Shown: in pieces, positions 17,502 through 26,083 of the stretch
Layout of the letters: each line of letters begins with the position of its first letter
How positions within the stretch are numbered: the stretch's first letter is position 1
NCBI GenBank assembly: GCA_963773055.1
Contig: CAVYZL010000002.1
Location: 80,634 to 144,633 of the forward strand
Direction: 5' to 3'
Length of the DNA: 64,000 nucleotides
Source: PALSA-612 sp963773055
GTDB taxonomy: Bacteria; Actinomycetota; Thermoleophilia; Gaiellales; Gaiellaceae
The notes under the pieces: model-generated
Databases searched by the model: none
Told to the model about the DNA's origin: nothing
What the model saw: the letters and a program-made list of their open reading frames with translations, nothing else
Position numbers and translations under genes: made by a program

Positions 17502-18055
17502 ACGCTCACCTCGCCGAGCTTTCGGAGCGCGAGCCGGACGCGGGAGAGCGACCTGAACGTGTCGCCCGGCCGCAGCGCCGAGCGGGCGATGCCGCTCCAG
17601 GCGAGCCGCCCTTCGGCGTCGATCATGCTCGCAAGCGGCCCGAGCGTCGCCGAAGGCGTGTCGGAGATCGCGCGGACGCAGCCCTCGAGCCGGCCGGTGC
17701 GCGCGAGCGTTCCGGATTCCATGTCGACGGCGTCCGCGCCCGTCTCCTCGTGCAGGCGGCGCCGCTCGGCGGGATCGTCGAGCAACACGTCCCCGGCGAG
17801 GATCGTGCCCTGCCGCGCGCCGGCGATCCCGAGCGGTGCGCCTTCCCAGAGCGTCTCGCCCTGCGCCCCGACGACCCGGGTCGCGTCCAGCAGCTCGCCG
17901 CAGTCGATCCCGTCGCGCAGCGCTCCCGCGAGGCCGAACGAGACGAGAGGACCGTCAGGCAGCGTCTTCCGCGCGCCGACGCCGACGACCGACGCTCGCA
18001 ACCCGGCCTTGCGCGCTGCGCGCGCCTCGGTCCGGGTCGCGCAGACCCATGTCAT
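17498..18055 (-). CDS. hpnG: HpnG-like hopanoid-associated nucleoside phosphorylase
   Basis: 185 residues from ATG 18055 (MTWVCATRTEARAARK). Phosphorylase-superfamily features: VSFGLAGALRDGIDCGELL and the ribose-binding DAVDMESGTLAR. In hopanoid producers HpnG removes adenine from adenosylhopane to give phosphoribohopane. Shorter than typical purine phosphorylases, as HpnG usually is. Overlaps hpnH and ispH by 4 bp each. The assignment relies partly on position next to hpnH. Confidence 0.85.
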   Translation of the reverse strand: MTWVCATRTEARAARKAGLRASVVGVGARKTLPDGPLVSFGLAGALRDGIDCGELLDATRVVGAQGETLWEGAPLGIAGARQGTILAGDVLLDDPAERRRLHEETGADAVDMESGTLARTGRLEGCVRAISDTPSATLGPLASMIDAEGRLAWSGIARSALRPGDTFRSLSRVRLALRKLGEVSV

Positions 18056-19056
18056 CCGGTCAGCGTCCACGCCATGCTCCGCACCGTCTCCTTCATGCTG
18101 CCCGTCGCGACGTAGGCGGCCGACGGCTCGAAGCCGGAGTGGATGGCACAGTGCTCGCAGCGCGCATCGTTGCCTGGGCCGTACATCTCCCACTCGATGC
18201 CCTCGAGCAGCGCCTCGTACGTGGGGAAGATCCCGTCCGTGAGCAGGTAGCACGGGCCCTTCCAGCCGTACGGGTTGCGTGTGATCGAGCCCCACGGCGC
18301 ACAGGGCAGCGAGCGATCGCCGGTGAGGAAGTCCTGGTAGATCGGGCTCGCGAGCCAGCGGTAGCCGTGCTCGCGGGACGCGGCGCGGATCGCGCGGAAC
18401 TTGAGCTCGTGCTCGGCGCGCGTCATCGTCAGCGCCGGGTCGATCTGCGAGTACTGATAGCCGGGCGCGATCAGCATGCCGTCGATGCCCACGTCGTTCG
18501 TGAGGTAGCCCATCATCTCGATCACGTCCTCGACGGACGTCTCCTTGAAGATGGTCGTGTTCGTCGTCACGCGGAAGCCGGCCTCGCGGCCCTTCTTGAT
18601 CGCGTCGACGGCGACGTCCCACAGGCCCGGGTAGTCGCAGATGTAGTCGTGGATCTCGCGCATGCCGTCGAGGTGGACGACGAACGTCAGCCGGTGGTCG
18701 GGCTTGAAGACGCCGAGGAACTCCTCGAGGCGAAGGGCATTCGTGCAGAGGTCGATCGTCTTGCCGAGCTCGAGGAAGCCCGCAACGAGGTCCTCGATGC
18801 CCTTGAAGACGAGCGGCTCGCCGCCGCAGATCGACACGACCGGCGCGGGACACTGGACACCGGAGTCGATGCACTCGTCGACGGAGAGCTTCGCCTTGTT
18901 CGACTCGTATTCGCGGATCTTCCCGCAGCCGATGCAGGCGATGTTGCATGCGAGCGTCGGCTCGAGCATGAGCACGAGCGGATAGCGCTCGCCCTTGCGC
19001 CTCTGCTGGGCGACGTAGCGGCCGATCTGGACTGTAGAGCGGAGGGGGAACTTCAT
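18052..19056 (-). CDS. hpnH: Adenosyl-hopene transferase HpnH (radical SAM)
   Basis: 334 residues. The radical SAM cluster motif is in LACNIACIGCGKI (CxxxCxxC), and SICGGEPLVF is the SAM-binding GGEP. The C-terminal half keeps the HpnH-type EWEMYGPGNDARCEHCAIH. It adds the 5'-deoxyadenosyl radical to diploptene, starting the C35 side chain. It lies 4 bp downstream of shc and overlaps hpnG by 4 bp. Confidence 0.95.
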   Translation of the reverse strand: MKFPLRSTVQIGRYVAQQRRKGERYPLVLMLEPTLACNIACIGCGKIREYESNKAKLSVDECIDSGVQCPAPVVSICGGEPLVFKGIEDLVAGFLELGKTIDLCTNALRLEEFLGVFKPDHRLTFVVHLDGMREIHDYICDYPGLWDVAVDAIKKGREAGFRVTTNTTIFKETSVEDVIEMMGYLTNDVGIDGMLIAPGYQYSQIDPALTMTRAEHELKFRAIRAASREHGYRWLASPIYQDFLTGDRSLPCAPWGSITRNPYGWKGPCYLLTDGIFPTYEALLEGIEWEMYGPGNDARCEHCAIHSGFEPSAAYVATGSMKETVRSMAWTLTG

Positions 19057-19060
19057 GCGG

Positions 19061-20845
19061 TTACCTCTGGAGAGCTTGCCTGAAGCGGCCGAGGGCGATG
19101 AGCGGGAAGTGGAGTCGGTAGAGGTGGTAGCGGATCATGAAGTCGGTCGGAAACCCTGTGCCCGTGAAATGCTGCTCGTCCCAGTCGCCGTTGTCGAGCT
19201 GCGTGACACAGAGGAAGTCGGCTGCGCGCCGCGCAGCTGCCCCCTGGGCCCTGCCTGCAGCGACGTAGGCTACTAGCGCCCACGCGGTTTGTGAAGCTGT
19301 GGTGACGCCGCGGCCGCGTGCCGAATCGTCGTCGTACGAGGCGATGTCCTCGCCGAAGCCACCGTCGTCTGCCTGGACGGAGTCGAGCCACGCCACTGCC
19401 CGTTCGATGGCCGGGTGGTGATCGGGGATCCCACACGCCTCGAGCGCCGGCAGCACCGCCGCCGTGCCGTACAGGTGGTTGACGCCCCATCGTCCCCACC
19501 ACGATCCGTCGCGCTGCTGGGCGCCGAGCAGGTAGTGGAGCCCGCGGCGAACCACGGTCGCATACGCGGGATCCGTCCCGAGCGCCTCGAGCGCGTGAGC
19601 GCTCACGTCCTCGGACGGAGGGTCGATGATCGCTCCGAAGTCGAAGAACGGGATCTTGTAGAGCCAGGTTGCGGTGTTGTCGACGTCGAACGCGCCCCAG
19701 CCGCCATCCGAAGACTGCATGCCAGCCATCCAGTCGAGGCCGCGGCCCACCGCCTCCTCCCCAAGCTCCAGCTCCCGGAGGGCGAGGCACACGACGGCGG
19801 CGTCGTCGACGTCGGGGTAAAGGTCGTTGTCGAACTCGAACGACCATCCGCCCGGTGCGAGGTCGGGCCGGCGGATGGACCAGTCGCCCTTCACCGTCAC
19901 CTCCTCCGCCAGCAGCCACTCGCCCGCCCGGACGAGCTGTGGGTGATCGGCGGGGACGCCGCAGGCGCGAAGGCCGAGGATCGCAAGGGCCGTATCCCAG
20001 ATCGGCGACTGGCACGCCTCGGGCCGCAGACGATCGCCGTCCTCGACGAGGAAGCCGCTCCAGCCGTCGATCGCCTTGCGGAGACATGGATCGTCGAAGC
20101 CCCGCCCGAGCGCCGCGAGCATGACGATCGACCAGACCCACGGCGGCTGGATCCCGCCCCAGCTGCCGTCGGCCTCCTGCCGGTCGCGAACCCATTGCTC
20201 TGCAGCGGCCATCGCCTTCCGCCGGACCGCCGTCGGAGGGCGCGATGGGGCGCTCAGGCCATGTCGCGCGCCGATCTCCGTCAGGTCGACCCCTGAGCTC
20301 CTCGTCGGCCGTAGCACGTGGACGACGGAGAGCGGCACGAGGGTCTGGCGCGCCCAGCACGCGAAGCTGTAGACGGAGAGCGGCGCCGACGGAGGCGCGA
20401 GCACGATCTCGACGGGAACCGTGGGGATGTCCTGCCACGGCCACGCGTCGAGCAACGCGAGAAAGCACTTCGTGAAGACACGCGCCTTCGCCACGCCGCC
20501 CTCGCGCGCGATGTACGCGCGGGTCGCGTCGCCGGCGTCGACGCCGACCATCTTCAGCGCGACGTACGCCTCGATCGTCGTCGACAGCACCGGCGGTCCC
20601 TCCCACCAGTTCGACCACGTGCCGTCGTCATGGCGCCGGGCGAGGATGTCGTTTGCGAGGCGCCGGTCGGTGTCCGGGTCGCGGAGCCCGAGGAAGTGGA
20701 GCCAGAACAGATGCTCGGCGACCATCGTCGCGTTCGACTCGAGCTCGCCGACCCACCAGCCGCCCGCGTCCTGGAGCTCGAGCAGCCGGGCGACGCCCGC
20801 TTCGATCGCGCGATCGACGGCGGTCAGCTCGACGGTGACGCTCAT
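19061..20845 (-). CDS. shc: Squalene-hopene cyclase
   Basis: 594 residues from ATG 20845. The catalytic DxDD is in LYPDVDDAAVVCLA. QW repeats are visible: QEADGSWGG, QSSDGGWGAFDVDN, QRDGSWWGRWGVNHLYGT and QADDGGFGED. It cyclises squalene to hopene/diploptene at the membrane. Slightly shorter than the usual 630-680 residues, mostly at the N-terminus. The start overlaps the hpnE stop by 4 bp. Confidence 0.95.
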   Translation of the reverse strand: MSVTVELTAVDRAIEAGVARLLELQDAGGWWVGELESNATMVAEHLFWLHFLGLRDPDTDRRLANDILARRHDDGTWSNWWEGPPVLSTTIEAYVALKMVGVDAGDATRAYIAREGGVAKARVFTKCFLALLDAWPWQDIPTVPVEIVLAPPSAPLSVYSFACWARQTLVPLSVVHVLRPTRSSGVDLTEIGARHGLSAPSRPPTAVRRKAMAAAEQWVRDRQEADGSWGGIQPPWVWSIVMLAALGRGFDDPCLRKAIDGWSGFLVEDGDRLRPEACQSPIWDTALAILGLRACGVPADHPQLVRAGEWLLAEEVTVKGDWSIRRPDLAPGGWSFEFDNDLYPDVDDAAVVCLALRELELGEEAVGRGLDWMAGMQSSDGGWGAFDVDNTATWLYKIPFFDFGAIIDPPSEDVSAHALEALGTDPAYATVVRRGLHYLLGAQQRDGSWWGRWGVNHLYGTAAVLPALEACGIPDHHPAIERAVAWLDSVQADDGGFGEDIASYDDDSARGRGVTTASQTAWALVAYVAAGRAQGAAARRAADFLCVTQLDNGDWDEQHFTGTGFPTDFMIRYHLYRLHFPLIALGRFRQALQR

Positions 20846-22071
20846 GCCGCCTCCTCGTGCCGCGAGCGCAGGACGAGCGCGGCGGCCGCTCGCCCGCTGC
20901 GGACGGCGCCCTCCATCGTCGCCGGCCAGCCGGTGTCCGTCCACGCGCCTGCGCGGACCACGTTCTCGCGCTCCGTGGCTGCCGGCGGCCGCTCGACGCC
21001 CGGGCGGAGCGCGATCGTCGCGTGAGGCTCGCGGCTGAGACGAGACCAGGTGAGCTCCGCCGGCCCGAGTCTGTCGACGAGCTGCCCGGCGATTCGTTCG
21101 ACGAGCTCGCGCCCGCGGATCTCTTCGAGCTCCGGCACCCCACTCGATACGACCGTCAGGTACTGGGCTCCTCCCTCCGGCTCGTTTCCGGTCAGGCGGC
21201 CCCGGTCGAACACCCAGTGCGCGTCGCTCCCGAGCAGCGCCGCCAGCGGATGAGCGAGCAGCGGGCGGTCGAAGAGGAGATGGATGCTGACGATCGGCGA
21301 CGGCTCGAGCCTCGGGTCGGGCTCATCGAGCAGGCGCGCTGTCTCCTCAGGCGGTGTAGCGACGATGATCGCGTCGGCATCCAGGTCGTCGAGGGAGTCG
21401 ACGCGCGCATTGGTCTCGACGATCGCGCCCGCGGCGACGAGCGTCCGCCCGGCCGCCTCGCCGTGCATCGCTCCCAGTGGCCGGGTGGGCAGGATCACAT
21501 CGCTCGCGTCTCCTCCGGCGAGGAGAGCAGTGCGGACCGTGAACACGCCCCACTCGGCGCTGACCTCGTCCGCCGGCAGGTTGAGCGCCGGTCGCACGAA
21601 GACATCCCAGAAGCGGTCGATCGACGCCTCCGGGCTGCCGAGCGAGCGGAGGAGCTCGCCGAACGTGCGGTCCGCCGGCCCCTTCTGAGGTAGGTGGCGA
21701 ACGGCGTTCGCGACGTGCATCCGATCGCGGAACGAGAGATGCCGGTAGCGGAGGAACGACGCGGCCGAGTGGCCGATCGTCGCGACGCGGCCATTCTCGG
21801 CGATCACGGGCAGCTCGAGCGCAAGTCGGCGGTAGGCCGTCCCCTCGCCGATCCGGTCGAGAAAGCGCAGGTACTCGGTGAAGCAGCCGAGCGCGATGTG
21901 CTGGCCGTTGTCGGGCGGCGGCTGGGGATCGCCAGCGCGCGCGGGGAGGGTCTGGACAGCGCCGCCGAGCGTCGGCCGGGCCTCGTAGAGGGTGACGTCG
22001 CAGCCTGAGTCCACGAGCTCGAGCGCAGCCGCAAGCCCAGCCAGGCCGCCGCCGACTACCGCAGCTCTCAT
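20842..22071 (-). CDS. hpnE: Hydroxysqualene dehydroxylase / squalene-associated desaturase HpnE
   Basis: 409 residues, with an N-terminal FAD-binding Rossmann motif (VVGGGLAGLAAALELVDSG, then LYEARPTLGG). DNGQHIALGCFTEYLRFLDR and GEAAGRTLVAAGA are typical of HpnE. It reduces hydroxysqualene to squalene in the HpnCDE route. Overlaps hpnD upstream and shc downstream by 4 bp. Confidence 0.93.
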   Translation of the reverse strand: MRAAVVGGGLAGLAAALELVDSGCDVTLYEARPTLGGAVQTLPARAGDPQPPPDNGQHIALGCFTEYLRFLDRIGEGTAYRRLALELPVIAENGRVATIGHSAASFLRYRHLSFRDRMHVANAVRHLPQKGPADRTFGELLRSLGSPEASIDRFWDVFVRPALNLPADEVSAEWGVFTVRTALLAGGDASDVILPTRPLGAMHGEAAGRTLVAAGAIVETNARVDSLDDLDADAIIVATPPEETARLLDEPDPRLEPSPIVSIHLLFDRPLLAHPLAALLGSDAHWVFDRGRLTGNEPEGGAQYLTVVSSGVPELEEIRGRELVERIAGQLVDRLGPAELTWSRLSREPHATIALRPGVERPPAATERENVVRAGAWTDTGWPATMEGAVRSGRAAAALVLRSRHEEAA

Positions 22072-22899
22072 CGCAGGAGCCCCGATCCCGCGATCCGCAG
22101 CTTCGTCATCGCCGACAGATGCGGCGGACCGGCGAAGACGTCGTAGCCCTGCTTCTCGATCCGGTCGAGCGTCACGGCATACAGGTTGGCAAACGCCGCC
22201 ACGCAAGCAGCGCTTCGGCGGTCGAGGAGCGGCAGCAGCGTCCTCCCGTCCGCGAGGTATGAGCGCGCCCGCGCAGCCTGAGCCGCCATCAGGCTGCGCC
22301 AGCCGACTGTCACCCGACCGTGCGCGATGTCCTCCTCCGACACGCCGTGGTCGGCCAGCTCGTCCTGCGGCAGGTAGACGCGCCCGAGCTCCCAGTCCTC
22401 CCTCACGTCGCGAATGATGTTGATCAGCTGGAGCGCGATGCCGAGCGTCTCGGCGCGCTCGGTCTCGTGTGGGGCGCCGTAGACGCCGACACACGCGACG
22501 CCGACCGCCCCGGCGACGCGCCGGCAGTAGCCCTGAAGCTCGTCGAACGTCGCGTAGCGGCGCTGAACCGTGTCCTGGAGCCCGCCCTCGATGAGGTCCT
22601 CGAGAGCTTCCCGTGGGATCGGATATCGTCCGGCATGCGTCGGCGAGCGCGACCAGCATCGGATCGTCGCCCGGGTCAGCGGTGAGCCGCGCCTGTAGCT
22701 CCTCGAGCCGCCGCCGCTTTTCCTCGTCGGCGAGCTCGTCTTCGTCTGCGATGTCGTCGACCTCGCGCGCAAAGGCGTAGATCGCGGCGATTGCACGCCG
22801 CTTCGGCTTCGGCAGCAGCATGATCCCGTAGGCGAAGTTGCGCGCCCGGGCACGTGTCAGGCGCTCGACCTCTGCGTACGCCTGCTCGACGGACGTCAT
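22068..22899 (-). CDS. hpnD: Presqualene diphosphate synthase HpnD, one frameshift
   Basis: Condenses two FPP to presqualene diphosphate. The first part (from ATG 22899) has the first Asp-rich motif AFAREVDDIADE. The frame then slips at about 22629 by one inserted base, and YPIPREALEDLIEGGLQD and the second Asp-rich motif NIIRDVREDWELGRVYLPQ follow in the next frame. Corrected length is about 276 residues, normal. Overlaps hpnC by 4 bp. The rest of the operon is intact, so a sequence error is likely. Confidence 0.92.
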
Positions 22900-23708
22900 C
22901 GCACGAGCGCAGTGATGGCGACCTGGGTGAGCTTGAAGCGGGATGGCGCCGGGCGGCGCGAGAAGATGTCCCAGCCCGCGTCCTCGAGCGCGTCGAGAGC
23001 GGCGAGGCCACTACGCGCGAAGACGCCGATCGCAGTGCCGACCCGCCCGCCGATCGCGGCGCGCAGCCGCTCGCCGGAGCCCAGCAGGCCGCGTGCACGC
23101 CCTGCTTCGAACGCGAGGCAGCGACGGAGCTCGACGTTCGGAGCGTCCAACGTCCTCACGCCGAACCTCCGCCGGTCCTCCGCCGGTAGATAGATCCGGC
23201 CGAGCACGAGATCGCGCGGGACGTCCTGGAGGAAGTTGACGAGCTGAAGCCCTGTGCAGACGTCGTCAGACCATCCGACGAGCTGCCTGTCATCAGCACG
23301 ACCGACGACACCGAGGACGAGGCGGCCGACGGGATCGGCCGAGTGCTTCGTGTAGACGCGGAGGTCGCCCCAGCTCTCGTACTCGGCGATCCGCTGATCC
23401 ATGCGGTTCGCCTCGATCAGCCGGAGGAACGGCTCCCTCGGGAGGCCGCAGGCGCGGATCGTCGGCGCGAGCTCCCGCATCACAGGCCAACGCGGCTCGC
23501 CGCCGTAGCACCGGTCGACCTCCGCCTCGAGCTCGTCGAGCGCGGCGAGCCGGTCGCCCGCCCACTCGTCGCCGAGCATGTCGACGAGCCGCGCGTACCC
23601 GTAGATCGCCCGCAGATGCGGCCGCAGCTCGCGCGGGAAGAGCAGCGAGGCCACCGGGAAGTTCTCCGTGCGCGCTCGTTCCGCGACCTCCGCGACCTCG
23701 ATCGGCAT
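22896..23708 (-). CDS. hpnC: Hydroxysqualene synthase HpnC
   Basis: 270 residues, first gene of the hopanoid chain. Trans-isoprenyl-synthase motifs: GYARLVDMLGDEWAGDR and NFLQDVPRDLVLGRIYLPAED. ENFPVASLLFPRELRPHL is typical of HpnC. It converts presqualene diphosphate to hydroxysqualene. The start lies only 6 bp from the divergent dehydrogenase start at 23715, so either a true start is internal or the promoters sit inside the neighbouring coding regions. Confidence 0.93.
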   Translation of the reverse strand: MPIEVAEVAERARTENFPVASLLFPRELRPHLRAIYGYARLVDMLGDEWAGDRLAALDELEAEVDRCYGGEPRWPVMRELAPTIRACGLPREPFLRLIEANRMDQRIAEYESWGDLRVYTKHSADPVGRLVLGVVGRADDRQLVGWSDDVCTGLQLVNFLQDVPRDLVLGRIYLPAEDRRRFGVRTLDAPNVELRRCLAFEAGRARGLLGSGERLRAAIGGRVGTAIGVFARSGLAALDALEDAGWDIFSRRPAPSRFKLTQVAITALVR

Positions 23709-23714
23709 GGAACG

Positions 23715-24704
23715 ATGCTAACCGTGCGTGCGATGGTGCTCGATGCGCCCGGGTCGCTCCTGCGCGAGGCGCGAATCGACGATCCCGAGCCAGCCCCGGG
23801 CGAGATCGTCGTGTCCGTCACCGCCTGCGGGGTCTGCCGGACCGACCTGCACATCGTCGATGGCGACCTTGCGGAGCCGAAGCTCCCACTCGTGCTTGGA
23901 CACCAGGTCGTCGGGCGAGCGGTGACGGCGGGCGAGCGCTTCTCGGCCGGCGATCCGGTCGGGATCCCCTGGCTTGCCTGGACATGCGGGGAATGCCGTT
24001 ACTGCCTGAGCGGCCGCGAGAACCTCTGCGACCGCGCCCGCTTCACGGGCTACCACGTGGACGGCGGATACGCAGAGCTGGCAGTTGCCGACGAACGCTT
24101 CTGTGTTGCGTTGCCCGAGACGTACGTCGCGCCCGAGGCGGCGCCGCTCCTGTGCGCCGGGCTGATCGGCTATCGCGCGCTCCGCCTCGCCGGCGATGCC
24201 GAGCGGCTCGGCCTCTACGGGTTCGGCGCCTCTGCGCACATCGTCTGCCAGGTTGCGCGCCACGAGGGCAGGCGTGTCTTCGCCTTCACGCGCGCCGACG
24301 ATTCCGCGGCGCAGGAGCTTGCGCGCTCGCTCGGCGCGGAATGGGCCGGAGACGCCCTCGGGCCGGCGCCGGAGGAGCTCGACGCCGCGATCGTGTTCGC
24401 CCCGGCAGGGGAGCTCGTGGTGGCGGCGCTCCGCGCGACCGCCAAGGGCGGGTGCGTCGTGTGCGCCGGCATCCACATGACGGACATCCCTTCCTTCCCC
24501 TACGAGCTGCTCTGGGGCGAGCGGGTAGTCCGCTCCGTCGCAAACCTCACACGCGCCGACGCGTCCGGGTTCATCGAGCTCGCACCCCGGGTGCCCGTCC
24601 GAACGGAGGTGGAGACGTTCCCGCTCGGGGAGGCGAACGCCGCGCTCGCACGGTTGCGGGCCGGCGACGTCCGCGGTGCGGCCGTGCTCGTCGTGGAAAG
24701 CTAG
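23715..24704 (+). CDS. Zinc-dependent alcohol dehydrogenase (MDR family)
   Basis: 329 residues. Catalytic zinc site: ACGVCRTDLHI and LGHQVVG; structural zinc site: CGECRYCLSGRENLC. The nucleotide-binding strand is LGLYGFGASAHIV. It oxidises a primary or other alcohol with NAD(P). In-frame alternatives for the start are GTG 23724 and ATG 23733. It is divergent from hpnC. No link with hopanoid synthesis is shown. Confidence 0.9.
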   Translation: MLTVRAMVLDAPGSLLREARIDDPEPAPGEIVVSVTACGVCRTDLHIVDGDLAEPKLPLVLGHQVVGRAVTAGERFSAGDPVGIPWLAWTCGECRYCLSGRENLCDRARFTGYHVDGGYAELAVADERFCVALPETYVAPEAAPLLCAGLIGYRALRLAGDAERLGLYGFGASAHIVCQVARHEGRRVFAFTRADDSAAQELARSLGAEWAGDALGPAPEELDAAIVFAPAGELVVAALRATAKGGCVVCAGIHMTDIPSFPYELLWGERVVRSVANLTRADASGFIELAPRVPVRTEVETFPLGEANAALARLRAGDVRGAAVLVVES

Positions 24705-24709
24705 GCCCA

Positions 24710-25396
24710 ATGGCGACGCCCTCGATCGAGAGCCTCTACGCGAAGCATCCCGCTCTCCGCGAGGCTGAGACCAAGGGCGAGCACCGGCTGGAGAGCAGGC
24801 GGCCGATCTTGCGCCTGCTCGAGCCCGGGACGACCGGCGCCGAGCTCGGCGTGTTCACGGGGCTGTTCTCGGAGGTGATCGTCGCCGACGTCAAGCCCGT
24901 CGTGCTCCATCTCGTCGACCCGTGGGCGCTTGCCTACGGCGAGCGCTACCCCGACTGGGGGGCCTACACGGACGGCGGAAGGCTGACGACCGCCGCCGCG
25001 CAGGAAGCCGCCGAGTCGCGCGCGGAGGCGGCGCAGCCCGCCTGCGACGCCCAGGTGCACGTGACGACGTCGACCGCCTGGCTCGAATCGATCGACGACC
25101 ATACGCTCGACTGGGCGTATGTCGACTCGACGCACGAGTATGAGGAGACCCGGGAGGAGCTCGATCTGCTCGCGAGCAAGATCCAGCCGAACGGCCTCGT
25201 GCTCGGCGACGACTGGCAGCCCAACCCGGACCACCCGCACCATGGAGTGTTTCGCGCCGTCCACGGCGCTATTCGGGAAGGCCTGTTCGACGTGATCCGC
25301 GTCGATGAGCACATACAGTGGGCGCTTCGCCCGGCGGCGCGTTACGGGCTCGCGGGGCGCGTCCGGCGGGCAGCGCGCACGCGACTCAAGCGCTGA
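24710..25396 (+). CDS. Class I SAM-dependent methyltransferase (Methyltransf_24-like)
   Basis: 228 residues from ATG 24710, five bases after the dehydrogenase stop. GAELGVFTGLFSEVIV is motif I, LHLVDPWA follows the second strand, and LDWAYVDSTHEYEETREEL carries the Asp-rich motif of this class. An O-methyltransferase or a sugar methyltransferase is possible; substrate unknown. Confidence 0.85.
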   Translation: MATPSIESLYAKHPALREAETKGEHRLESRRPILRLLEPGTTGAELGVFTGLFSEVIVADVKPVVLHLVDPWALAYGERYPDWGAYTDGGRLTTAAAQEAAESRAEAAQPACDAQVHVTTSTAWLESIDDHTLDWAYVDSTHEYEETREELDLLASKIQPNGLVLGDDWQPNPDHPHHGVFRAVHGAIREGLFDVIRVDEHIQWALRPAARYGLAGRVRRAARTRLKR

Positions 25397-25468
25397 CCGG
25401 ATCTTCACAGGAGCGTCACCGAGGCGTTACCCACGGCCCCGGCCGCAGCGCCCAGAATCCCGCACGAG

Positions 25469-25669
25469 ATGATGCTCCAGTCGGCTCCACGCCCAACCGA
25501 CTCGCTCTCTTGGGCTGCCCAAGACGGGGACCACGTGGAGCCGGCTGGGCTCATCCTCCGCGACGCCGAGAGGCGCGCGGCGATTCGCGTGCTCTACGTC
25601 GTCAAGGACAACTTCTGGCTCGACGACGTCGAGGAGTCGCTCCTCGAGCGGCTCCTCGAAACCGCCTGA
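25469..25669 (+). CDS. Small hypothetical protein
   Basis: 66 codons ending 17 bp before the next gene. The C-terminal half (RVLYVVKDNFWLDDVEESLL) looks protein-like and acidic. No recognised family. The 290-bp gap it occupies is otherwise empty, so it could be a short leader peptide or a non-gene. Confidence 0.35.
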   Translation: MMLQSAPRPTDSLSWAAQDGDHVEPAGLILRDAERRAAIRVLYVVKDNFWLDDVEESLLERLLETA

Positions 25670-25686
25670 CGAGAGAGGAGCCGAGC

Positions 25687-25989
25687 ATGTTCGCAACCAT
25701 CAGGTCGTACCGCGTGACGGACGCCGAGGCGCTCTTCGAGCTCGAGCGCGAGGAGTTCGTGCCCATCGTCGAGACCGTGCCTGGACTCGTCGCGTACTAC
25801 GTGCTCGACACCGGCGTCGGGACGGTCAGCTCGATCACCGTCTGCGAGAACAGGGAAGGTCTCCACGAGTCGGCGTCTCGCGCCGCGTCGTGGGTGGAGG
25901 AGCGTGCGCTCGAGCTGATCGAGTCCGGCCCCGAGGTGGTCACCGGCGAGGTGACCGCCGTGGCGACGCAGATCGAGCTCGCCGCCTAG
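25687..25989 (+). CDS. ABM-like dimeric alpha-beta barrel protein
   Basis: 100 residues from ATG 25687 with GAGAGGAG upstream. Strand pattern ATIRSYRV, GLVAYYVLDTG and SSITVCENREGLHESASRAA fits the stress-responsive or antibiotic-biosynthesis monooxygenase-like fold. No catalytic residues can be assigned. A strong hairpin terminator follows. Confidence 0.75.
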   Translation: MFATIRSYRVTDAEALFELEREEFVPIVETVPGLVAYYVLDTGVGTVSSITVCENREGLHESASRAASWVEERALELIESGPEVVTGEVTAVATQIELAA

Positions 25990-26007
25990 CACGGTCCGAG
26001 CGGGGGA

Positions 26008-26035
26008 AGGGGCCTGCGCCGCAGCGCAGGCCCCT
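26008..26035 (+). terminator. GC-rich hairpin terminator
   Basis: A perfect 12-bp stem, AGGGGCCTGCGC paired with GCGCAGGCCCCT, with loop CGCA, 19 bp after the ABM-like stop. Only a weak T-run (CTCTC) follows, so it may be a bidirectional or factor-assisted terminator. Confidence 0.7.
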
Positions 26036-26083
26036 CTCGGATCGCTTCTCAGCCGAACAGCCGGTGGGCGTAGGCTTCCGGCC

